Part shown: positions 26,101 through 38,100 of the stretch, piece by piece | Layout of the letters: every line of letters starts with the position of its first letter | Numbering within the stretch: position 1 is the stretch's first letter | NCBI GenBank assembly: GCA_946894095.1 | Contig: OX335643.1 | Coordinates: 8,977,036-9,041,035, forward strand | Direction: 5' to 3' | DNA from: Incurvaria masculella | Taxonomy: Eukaryota; Arthropoda; Insecta; Lepidoptera; Incurvariidae | Length of the DNA: 64,000 nt | Translations under genes and position numbers: made by a program | The notes under the pieces: model-generated | Told to the model about the DNA's origin: nothing | The model's database searches: none | What the model saw: only the letters and a program-made list of their open reading frames with translations

Positions 26101-29100
26101 ACGGACCACCATCTGTGTCTCCCACAGGTGCGGCGCTATAGTTATCTTCTAGGGATACGATACTGTGATCGGCGAGCAAGGCGCATCGCCCACGACTCTC
26201 AGTCCGAGTATGTGCAAGCGGCGATGGAAGCCACCTCCACACACCCACAGGTAATCACGATTCGCACTAAAGACACTCCTATGCGGCCGGCTTGCCCTAA
26301 GTGGGACACCATATCACGCACAGTTAACACACGAACCATAGCATATTTAACACAGGAACTTCTCCTGAAGATTGTAAAATCTGGATCCTTTTTTCTGTTT
26401 GCGCATGCCTATCCGAACATTACAATTCGATCTGTCACACACTGTGTGACCGAGACCGAGGCAAAGACAAATTTTATGTGAAATGCGGTGCTGGGTACAT
26501 GTATTTAATTATCTTTTGTATCTAAATCATGTGTGTACCTGTTTTTGTTTCCAAATAAATAAATATAAAACTTTTTCTGACAACATATTTTTGTCAGGGG
26601 ATTTTACCAGTTAGTCAGTCATGCAGAATAAACAAATCAACTGCTTTGTATCCAACAGGCTTTCGAGTATCGTGAATGCCTCTCGGATCGTGTGCATGGA
26701 CGCGGGCCGGGTCGTGGAAGAGGGCACTCACGATGAGCTGATGAAGAAGAAAGGTGAATTATTTAACACAATTGTTGTTTGAATAAAAAAGTGTTCTCAT
26801 AATTTATGAGAACGTCTCATTCCTTAATAAGATGTCTTGTAATTCAGAAATAAACTTTTACTCTGTTAATGCTCCACCGTCGTCCGTCGTGTAAAGCCAA
26901 AAGGCGGCGTATTCTGGTCGCGTATATTGCTACACTCAATAATTGCCGCTTCGACCACCGTTCAGTCAATGCGATGACACCCAGCGCGAATGGAACAGGA
27001 GCCTTAAAGGATCACCCATCTATGGACCGACTACGTGTGCAGAGTTCTACTGGAAGCTGGTGACGTCGGGCACCGAGCTGCAGGAGCCCGCGGCGGAGCC
27101 GGACGGCGAGGGGGAGAACGGCGCGCCCAAGGAGGTCGACGAGGACGCGGCGCCGCTGCAGGACGTGCCGCTCCGTCGCCGCTCCACGCGCCGCCACGGC
27201 CGCACTTCACGCAGGGGTTCGTTACAGAGTTGCCGATTACAACTCCTCGAATTCCCCAAAAACGTTCTTAGGATTCCCCGATGCCCGTAAAAATCCGTAA
27301 CAGAAACCAAGTTTTCTAAACAACTTTCGGGAGTAGATTAAATCCAAATTGGTCCCGATTCGTAATATTAAAAAAATAAACCCCGCGGAATGGCCAGTTC
27401 CCCGCAAATTTCCTGACGCTTGCATTACTCACCATTTTCAATCCCCCACAAGTCCTCAAATTCTCCACAGTTCAGTAAATCCGGGAGCGATCGGCGACGC
27501 TCGTTAGTTAGTGCTAATGAATATTATAAAGTAATTACGTTGTATCAGTATATCACCAAACAAAAAAGTTAGTGTTATGACAATACTTTTCAATGTGTCT
27601 ATCGCTGTCAGTTATATGCGTATGCGGCACTAGAGCTTAATACGATGCACATTCATTCATTCTTTTGTATAATATTCTCTTCAGGCTCTGAGGTTGTGAA
27701 CTGGGCACGACGTCGCAGCTCAGCAGCGTCTGTCCTCACACTCGGCTTCAAGAATTATACGAATGATGGCATTCTCGATGACAGCGATAAAGATGATGAC
27801 GATGAGGTACGAAGACACTACTCACTTAAATAAGCAAAATGTATTGCAGTGTTTTAGTATCTAACCTTAAGTCTGATACAAGTAATTACTGACTTGGTGT
27901 TAATTTAATCCAAGGGTCTAAAAGTCGTACGGGTAGGCCAATGTCTCACGAGAGGAATATAGTGCATTATGTGTAGAGTGAAAGTGTGGTTGTAGGACAA
28001 GGTGGCGGTGTCTGATTGGGCGCTGCTAAAGCTGAATGCTCCAGAGTGGCCGCTGCTGCTGTTGGGCTCGCTGGCGGCGCTGGTTCAGGGCTGCTGCTTC
28101 CCCGCCTTCTCTGTACTCTTCGCGCTCGTGTTTGGGGTGAGATTTTTTTCATTGACTACTTGAGGTTCTCGGCGCTACGCAGGTCAATTTAGTTTTAGAT
28201 ATCTATCCAAGTCTGTATAATGTGTTCATAAACCTTAGTAGACGTGCGTACGAGAACATCAATGTTTCATCTACAATCGGATGAATGGTTTAGGAACGCA
28301 CATGGGACAAAATCATTATATATTTTTTATTTTTTGCCTTAAACAGTTCTATAAAAAAAAAGGTTGTCAGTAGCATTAAGGTCTTACAGTGAAGCGTTTA
28401 TTAATTTTCTGGTGTTTCGGCAGCTGTTCGCGCTAGGAAACGACGACGCGGAGATATTCGCACTCACGGACCTGTACTCGGGTCTTCTGGCGCTGGTGGC
28501 TGGGGTGGCCGGCGCCGCCATGTTCGTTCAGACCGCCGCCTTCAACTCGGCGGGACTCAAGATGACGACGCGTCTGCGAGTCAAAACCTTTACCAGCTAT
28601 CTTCAACAGGTCGGGATTGTTGGCAACTGTTCGCCGTAGAAGTCGACGACGCGGAGATATTCGATCACACGTACCTGTACTCAGGTCTACTAGGCACACA
28701 CCTGTTGAATGTGCAGCGGGGCCATCGTGTTTTGAGTCAGATACGGGAGCGCGAGGGAATGACGACACGTCTGTGAGTCAAAATTTTCTCCACATACCTC
28801 AAGCAGATTATGAGAGGTCCGCTATTTTGGTTTTACTCCTTTTAACAGTTCAATCAATTTGCCTAGATTTAATAAAGAGTATTAACCATGGGATGGGGCA
28901 AACATAAATTGAACGATGTTATAAAGTTAATTGTCACTGGTAGATTTAAAAATAGGTAATATTCTTAGACCATACCTTGTGGCACTTCTTCTGGTTTCGC
29001 TCGTTTTTCGCGATAGCCCAATGCTGCGCGCGGTTTCTCAGACGAATGCATTGTGCAAACAGCAGCCTGCTAATCCCAAGCATGCCAGAAAACTGAGATA

Positions 29101-32100
29101 GTAGCAGTTTCATCACCTGGATGCATCTTCAGGGAGTCAAGGAATTGATGCATTGGTGGTCGGGGCTTATTGCCAGGGTTTTTAATATTATAATTAAAAG
29201 TATTTGGTTCCGGCAGGATATGTCGTACTTCGACGACACTAAGAACAGTGTCGGCGCGGTGTGCGCGCGGCTGTCGGGCGACGCGTCCGCGGTGCAGGGC
29301 GCCACCGGCATGCGCGTCGGCATCGTCCTGCAGGTTTGTATGCCGCTGAAGGATATGATTGCAGAACTATTTGCGCCTAGTAGTCACGGCGAGAAACCGA
29401 ACGACTGTTAGTGTATGTTTCCGTCAAACACTGGTCACAGGAGTTTGTATTATTTTCGGCAATACAACATGTTTATTGAGGTATTCAAGAAAATCAAAAC
29501 GTTTGTTCTATGTCCCTAGGGCGTAAGCACACTTTTGATCGGAATCATCATCGCCTTCTGCCACAGCTGGAAGATGACCTTGGTTGGATGCGTATTTCTG
29601 CCTTTGGTGAGTCAACTATTCATCGACACATACAATTTTACCGCATAGCATGCACATTTTATTTGCATTTATACCTGTGTTATTAGGGAGGTAACCCAGA
29701 AAAAACTTCAGCAATTGCATCTGTCCAACATTTGTCCAGAATTACCAGTGTCACAGCGGTGCTGTTGCTGACATATTATCGTACGAAACGCTGAAGGGAA
29801 TAACTTCGATTTTGTTGTGCAGGTGATCGGCGGTATCGCGATGGAGGGCTTCATCACACGGCACAGCGCCGCACGCGAGAAAGAAGCCATGGAAGAGGCG
29901 ACCGAGATCGCGACTGAGGCCATTTCCAGCATCCGGACTGTGCAGAGTCTCGGTAAGAATCATTGCCGTTTCCAGCACCACTTCTCACTCACTCTTGATC
30001 AATATCTCATATCATATCCATATCATAATTTAACTTATACAACACTATTTGATTTGACGGTTTCATCGAAGTTTCTGTCATATATAACTCTAAGGTATCT
30101 AATATGTTAGCCTAGTGGCGCGGGGACTGGCCTAGCGTACCAGAGACCTGGGTTCAATACCGACATGCACCACTGTCTTTCTCTTTCCGAGTTCGATAAG
30201 TGCATTTTCATCACGAATGCGAGCTGCTCCATGGTTCGGAATCCATGTAAAACTGTAGGTCCCCTTCCCCTACTAGGTGGTAGGGTTTAAGCCCGCCCGG
30301 GTTGGTGCCATCGCATTGGAGGAAAAGATGGTCGAAGCGGCAATGAAAAATTGTCCGTGTTTTCCATCCAGTTCAATGTAGCCGTGCTCATAAAGGGAAG
30401 GTCCTGGCATGGCACCAAATTCCTTCGGGAATGTGGTGTATTGGGCTAATATCATAACGGTAGTTGTGTGGTATTAGCCATCCATCGCAAAGTTAGACGA
30501 GGCACCCCAAGTAAACTAACTAAGTCTGACGATTATAAGTGTCATCCTTACAATATATGATTCCTTGTCTAGGAATCGAATGATTTTCGTTAATGTATGT
30601 TTCCTTTTTCTATACAAAATACATTGCGGAAACGGTGTCCATTTCCAAACTTTTTTGACTAAATGTAGAAATCTAAAAGCAAATGGAATGTTTTGTTTAT
30701 GCATATATGCTGTTTTTGCTTATATCTAGAAATCGAATGACTTTCAGATTTCTAATGAGAAAAATCAACTTTTTTATTTTTATTATTATTTAAATAAATG
30801 ATGGAATAAAAAAATATTAACAATCCATTATCAGTCTGGAGTTCTATTTGGATTTGCTGAAGCGTTTCACTAAATATTATTACATTTGTTAAAAAGTGCA
30901 TTTGTATGGCGCGAGTAGTTGGCTAGTCCTAGCGCCTTAAGGGTATCGTTACGTATATTTTTTATTTGATCTTGTGGTTGCGAGTAAATATTATCTGATA
31001 ATTTAATTATGATTCGGAATTTATTGAAATTTTGGCCCATCGGCGTCGTCGGGCACCTCAACGGGACCTTAAAACATGATGTGAAGAAGCACCTGGTGGC
31101 TTTGGCGTTCTATGATTAAATATATCGGGCATAATTAAAGAATTACTTAATATAAAGGATTTTGGTTTCCCTTCATCCCAACACAAATACCAGGGTAAAT
31201 GATGCGCTTGCTATGACGAGATACTCTGAACGCAGCGATGGAGCGTCAGATCGTCGAGCGGTACGGCGCGGCGCTCGGGCGAGCCCGTACCGCGACCACC
31301 TCTAAGACGCGGTGGCGCGGCATCGTGTATGGGATGGGACTCTCCGCTCCTATCATCAGCTACAACGTGGCGCTAATCTACGGCGGGACCCTCATCGCCA
31401 ACGAGGCGCTGCCCTACAAGACGGCGCTGCTGTGAGTACAATGCAACCATACAAATCTCCGAATGGGCTCTCTTCGAATCACAATAAAATACCCTGATGG
31501 AACGGGCATGACAGTTCCGTGTTCACTTGGCTTATTCGATTCTTTGTAAATGTTTACCAAAATACACTGGGTACTCTATAGCATTGCCTCGAATCAGTAA
31601 TGTAATATGTTTGTACTATTTATGCACAAATCATTGATCCGTGAGCTGTATATTTTTTTGTTGATAACTGGCATGTGGAAAGAACTGATAAGCCGCAGTT
31701 CTTCTCGCACTCACCAATATTGCATGAACGCTGAACGGTTCGTGGGGGTGCTCAAATAAGCCCAACTTGATACAAATCCCATAACATCGATGATAAATAA
31801 ATAAAAAAATGTGTTTCATGATTGGGCGACTTAATCTGACATAAATATACAGAGTGGTGGAATCTCTTATGCACGGCGCCTTCATGCTGGGACAGGCGCT
31901 AGTGTTCGCGCCCAACTTCAGCGCGGCCAAGTCGTCGGCGGAGCGCATCCTGGCGACCATACAGCGCCGGCCACGCGTCACCAGTCCCACCACGCAAGAT
32001 GACCCCGAATGGGTTCGTATACTCCATGCAAGGGAAAAATTTGTTTACCTCCGACTTTAAAGCGGGCAAGTCGTCGACAACCTAGCCGTTCGCACGTCAC

Positions 32101-35100
32101 CACGCAAGACGACCCCGAATGGGTGTGTATACTCCATGCAAGGGAGAAGTTTGTTTACCTCCGACTTTAGAGCGGGAAAGTCGTCGACAACCTAGCCGTT
32201 CGCACGTCACCACGCAAGACGACCATGAATGCGTGTGTATACTCCATGCAAGGGAAAAGTTTGTTTACCTCCGACTTTAGAGCGGGCAAGTCGTCGACAA
32301 CCTAGCCGTTCGCACGTCACCACGCAAGACGACCCCGAATGGGTGTGTATACTCCATGCAAGGGAAAAGTTTGTTTACCTCCGACTTTAGAGCGGGAAAG
32401 TCGTCGACAACCTAGCCGTTCGCACGTCACCACGCAAGACGACCATGAATGCGTGTGTATACTCCATGCAAGGGAAAAGTTTGTTTACCTCCGACTTTAG
32501 AGCGGGCAAGTCGTCGACAACCTAGCCGTTCGCACGTCACCACGCAAGACGACGCCGAATGGGTGTGTATACTCCATGCAAGGGAAAAGTTTGTTTACCT
32601 CCGACTTTAGAGCGGGAAAGTCGTCGACAACCTAGCCGTTCGCACGTCACCACGCAAGACGACCATGAATGCGTGTGTATACTCCATGCAAGGGAAAAGT
32701 TTGTTTACCTCCGACTTTAGAGCGGGCAAGTCGTCGACAACCTAGCCGTTCGCACGTCACCACGCAAGACGACCCCGAATGGGTATGTATACTCCATGCA
32801 AGGGAAAAGTTTGTTTACCTCCGACTTTAGAGCGGGAAAGTCGTCGACAACCTAGCCGTTCGCACGTCACCACGCAAGACGACTATGAATGCGTGTGTAT
32901 ACTCCATGCAAGGGAAAAGTTTGTTTACCTCCGACTTTAGAGCGGGCAAGTCGTCGACAACCTAGCCGTCCGCACGTCACCACGCAAGACGACCCCGAAT
33001 GGGTGTGTGTACTCCATGCAAGGGAAAAGTTTGTTTACCTCCGACTTTAGAGCGGCCAAGTCGTCGACAACCTAGCCGTTCGCACGTCACCACGCAAGAC
33101 GACCCTGAATGGGTGTGTATACTCCATGCAAGGGAAAAGTTTGTTTACCTCCGACTTTAGAGCGGCCAAGTCGTCGACAACCTAGCCGTTCGCACGTCAC
33201 CACGCAAGACGACCCCGAATGGGTGTGTATACTCCATGCAAGGGAAAAGTTTGTTTACCTCCGACTTTAGAGCGGGAAAGTCGTCGACAACCTAGCCGTT
33301 CGCACGTCACCACGCAAGACGACCATGAATGCGTGTGTATACTCCATGCAAGGGAAAAGTTTGTTTACCTCCGACTTTAGAGCGGGCAAGTCGTCGACAA
33401 CCTAGCCGTTCGCACGTCACCACGCAAGACGACCCCGAATGGGTGTGTATACTCCATGCAAGGGAAAAGTTTGTTTACCTCCGACTTTAGAGCGGGAAAG
33501 TCGTCGACAACCTAGCCGTTCGCACGTCACCACGCAAGACGACCATGAATGCGTGTGTATACTCCATGCAAGGGAAAAGTTTGTTTACCTCCGACTTTAG
33601 AGCGGGCAAGTCGTCGACAACCTAGCCGTCCGCACGTCACCACGCAAGACGACCCCGAATGGGTGTGTATACTCCATGCAAGGGAAAAGTTTGTTTACCT
33701 CCGACTTTAGAGCGGCCAAGTCGTCGACAACCTAGCCGTTCGCACGTCACCACGCAAGACGACCCTGAATGGGTGTGTATACTCCATGCAAGGGAAAAGT
33801 TTGTTTACCTCCGACTTTAGAGCGGCCAAGTCGTCGACAACCTAGCCGTTCGCACGTCACCACGCAAGACGACCCTGAATGGGTGTGTATACTCCATGCA
33901 AGGGAAAAGTTTGTTTACCTCCGACTTTAGAGCGGGCAAGTCGTCGACAACCTAGCCGTTCGCACGTCACCACGCAAGACGACCCTGAATGGGTGTGTAT
34001 ACTCCATGCAAGGAAAAAGTTTGTTTACCTCCGACTTTAGAGCGGGCAAGTCATCGACAACCTAGCGACTGTATAGCGCCGGCCGCGCGTCACAATTCCC
34101 ACCATGCAGGACGACTTCGAATGGGTTCATATTATATACTCCACACAAGGGCACGCTTTAGTATTCGCCTCTAACTTTATAGCGTACAGCGTCCCCGACT
34201 GGTTACATCACAGAAATCGTCTCTCCGGGGATCACATGCACGGGTAACTAGAGAGAGAGCTCTAGTATTCGTTAAGCAGTGTGCGTGTGTCGCAGGTGGC
34301 AAGCGGCGAGGTGAAGATGAGTGCGCTGGAGTTTACGTACCCGACGCGACCGGAGCAGCGCGTGCTGCGCGGACTACGCCTGCGCGCGGCTCCCGGCACC
34401 AAAGTGGCGCTGGTCGGTGCCAGCGGTTGCGGCAAGTCCACATGCCTCCAGCTGCTGCAGCGCTTCTACGATCCTAACGATGGAACCATTGTAAGTCCTC
34501 TATTTCAATTAAGCGTTAATTATTGTCACTATGCATTGATTATTAAATTTTCTGATATTGGCTTACATAGATAGGGGGAGGGCTCATGCAAGTTCTCAGC
34601 AGTTTAGAATTCGGTTCTCGTTCCTCTGAGATGTAGCAAGTCTGAAAATCCATGCGCGCATGCGCAGGAAGATGTCGTCAGGTCATTCTGCACGTCGACG
34701 GGTGCACAGAAAGCAGCCGCAACAAATTGTTTGCCTGCCCACAGCCACTCATACAATCTTCGCAACCGCTTACGTGATCCGATCACAGCGATCTGTCAAG
34801 ACACGCCCAGCCGCACGCGCGCACTTGCTCTAAAGATGGACTGGTGGAGTCAGTTCAAAACGTCGGCTACTACGGCCGTGAAAAATAACTGTGCGAAACC
34901 AATATCAGATAATATAAATCACGCCATCTGTTATCGGTTTGTGAATTAGTGCCTAATGTGTCGCAGGAGCTGGACTCGATGGATATCCGGCGCGCGCTGA
35001 CGCTGCCGCGCCTGCGCCGGCAGCTCGGCGTCGTTTCGCAGGAGCCGGTGCTGTTCGACCGCAGCATTGCGCAGAACATCGCCTACGGGGACAACACGCG

Positions 35101-38100
35101 CAAGGTCTCCACCGCCGAAATCGTCGCCGCCGCCAGGGCTGCCAACATACACAGCTTCATCGTCGGCCTGCCTAAGGTAGGGGCCGGCTAATTATAGTGA
35201 CTTCTTGGTTTCGTCTTCGAATTCCTAGACAGAGATTTCTTGTTACCTGCACGACCCACATGCTGTTGCCGCCAAGTAGTCATTTATTTATTCGATGGAA
35301 AAATTAAAGCTAATTTGCAACTTATATATAAAAATACTTCCGACACCTCAATCACGAGCAGTGGGAATTTCCCCCCGCGCGCGCCCCCTTGCAGGGCCGC
35401 GCCGCCACGGTGCTCCAGTCTTCCTGAAACATCGAACAAGACGGTGCGCATGCACCTACCTTGTGCGCTCTCATAGCGACCTCGTGCTTTTGACTCCATT
35501 TGTTTTCCATACTACTGCTTATGTTTGACTTACAACAAATGTAGCTTTCCAACCTAATTGCAGTCTGGTCTTGCGAAGTATTCAGCGATTGTGTATTGTT
35601 TTTCATCCAGAACAACTAAATATTGTCGAACTTGTGTCAAGGGATATGGTGCGCTATGAGGCAATCCGCCGACGTACCAAAGGAGTCGATATTGGACACT
35701 GGGTGGCTAAGCTCAAGTGGCAGTGGGCTGGTCGCGTCAGCCGAAGAGACGACCGTTGGAGTAACCATGTCCTTCACTGGCAGCCGTGGACAGGAAAACG
35801 GAATGTGGGAAGACCACCCGCCATGAGGGACGAGGACATCAAGTGCGTCGACGGAAAGCAATGGTTCCCTACCGCTGAAGGCCGGGGGGTCTGGAGGAAG
35901 ATTGGAGAGGCGTATGTTCAGCAGTGGACGCAAACAAGTTGACTGACTTGTGTCACTTTGTTTGACTATGGCAATAAAGCTTCGGGCGTATACATTTTAA
36001 ACCAGCGGTTGTTTAAGGCATGCTTCGGTTCATACCTTGAGGCATTCTTATTTTAGATATCAGAATTTACATTCTCGTATGCTATCCCAGCGAATCAATT
36101 CAAACTGGCAGATGGCAGTACGTCTTTCTTCTTAATTGAACGTTTTGATGTCTCGTGGCCATCAACCTCTGTTCTCGGTCTATTCAATATTTCCCACGCA
36201 CAAACAACTAATTCGGATTAATATTTAAAAAGAAAACACTTTATAATCATGGCATCCCTGGTGAAGCATTTTTATGGCCCTCCTGGGCTTCTAGAATTTT
36301 AAGTCATAGCCCCAAAATCTACTGTTTGTCCAATGCATTCGATTATGAAATCAGTTATTGAATATTTCTGAAATGAATTCTTGGCTTGAAAGACAAGATA
36401 TTAGACAAATGTATTTATGTTCAAAGCAGAGCCTTTGAGAAGTGGGTATTAGTCGATGGAAAGAAAACATTTGAGACTGCGAGCAAATATTCTACAGTTA
36501 TAAGTATCTTTGTATGGGACAGTTGCTCTAAATATTCTTCGTACCTATATAAACCTTACAATCTGTTTCAGAGATGTCATGTTCAAAGATCATTTAGATA
36601 CCATTCATATCTACCAACAGAACTCTAAGCCCCGATTGCACGAAGAGACGGCTGAGTTAATCAATGTTCAAACACGTCACTTTTAGTGAACCGCATGGAG
36701 TTAATTCCATACTGTTCATCCAAAGTGACGTGTTTGATCATACGTTGACGTTAATTGTGATTTTTTTCCTTTCGTGCACTCGGCCCTAAGCCGTGACATG
36801 TCAATTGTAATTTTCAGTAGCGAAAATGCCAACAAACCTAAGTGTGGATGAGCAGGGCTACGACACGAGCCTCGGGACGGGCGGCGCGCAGCTGTCGGGC
36901 GGCCAGAAGCAGCGCGTGTGCATCGCGCGCGCGCTCGTGCGCTCGCCGCGCCTGCTGCTGCTGGACGAGGCCACCTCCGCGCTCGACGCGCACAGCCAGA
37001 AGGTGACCTTCGACCTCATCGCTATTTCCAAGGAGGCTAGGAAGGGTGTTCTTTTATTATCGCCTATGTTATGCTTATGAAGAGACAATTCATGTTGTGG
37101 ACCCGAAAAAAAAAACGAATAGCACGCTTAAGGTGGCCCAACCCGCTCAACTCCCCATACAAATGGGGAAAGAAGATCACGCCCATATTTCTTATCAGAG
37201 ATCCCAAATTTTGCTCAAAAGAGCTTTATTTGATCGAACTAGATGTCTGATGACCGTTGGCATTGTAAAATTGTGTTTGAAACCAAACCGTTATAAGGTC
37301 CGAAAGTTCGAATTTTTCGCGCGTTTTATACAATAACTTTGGTGGTTTATTACGCAATGATAAAGAAAGAAAATCTTAAAAACATTAGTCTTCAGACATA
37401 GCTTATTTAATCAAGATTTATAATCTATTTGGTTTTTGTTAGATTTTTGACTACAGCGGTTGTGGTTTACTTTTAGCTATAAGTCGTTTTGAAATCAAAA
37501 TTTTCGTAAATCTTACCAAATCATACACTATGCACATTATCTTTTTTGTGGACATGTTGCATCTTCCTCATCACGGAGCCTGTCTTTTTCTTTGAAACAG
37601 ATAAGGTCCCAGAGCACAACAGCACGGTTTTGTACAGTGCCCGCGAATGGGTTAGTTCCACCGGGTTGGGCCACCTTAAAGATAAAAAACCGGCCAAGTG
37701 CGAGTCGGACTCGCACACGAAGGGTTCCGTACCATCGTACAATATTTAACACAAAAAAATCACGTTTTTTGTATGGGGGTGGGTCCCTTTAATTTTTATA
37801 TATTTTTTTATTTTACCTATTTATTGTGGCAAATTAAAAATATACATTCTGTGAAAAATTCAGCTGCCTACCTATTACGGTTCATGAGCCAGCATAATAC
37901 GGACGGACGGACAGCGGATGCTTAGTAATAGGGTTCCGTTTTCACCCTTTGGGTACGGAATGCTAAAAAAGGCTTAGAAAGTATAGAAACCTTTGCAATA
38001 CGTGCATGATACTTGACCTTTTTATGTGACTCCGGCAGGTGGTATCAGACGCGCTGCAGAAGGCCGGCGAGGGGCGCACGTGCGTGGTGATCGCACACCG

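Larger units (their letters stand above)
24789..26753 (+). other. ABCB1: ABCB1 nucleotide-binding domain 1 (exons 10-13)
   Basis: Exon 10 carries GPSGCGKST, exon 11 the Q-loop [10 protein letters not shown], exon 12 [20 protein letters not shown] and the H-loop SHR. Exon 13 closes the domain ([10 protein letters not shown]). No key residue is missing. Confidence 0.92.
27996..32012 (+). other. ABCB1: ABCB1 second transmembrane domain (exons 16-22)
   Basis: Exon 16 begins TMD2 ([20 protein letters not shown]). Exon 18 has [13 protein letters not shown], exon 20 the [12 protein letters not shown] coupling segment and exon 22 [10 protein letters not shown], all standard landmarks. Phases join cleanly. 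Confidence 0.88.

Noticed and set aside
32061..34041. CRISPR-like array
   Set aside because: Units are continuous 110-bp repeats with no unique spacers, in a eukaryotic intron, and derive from the adjacent exon.
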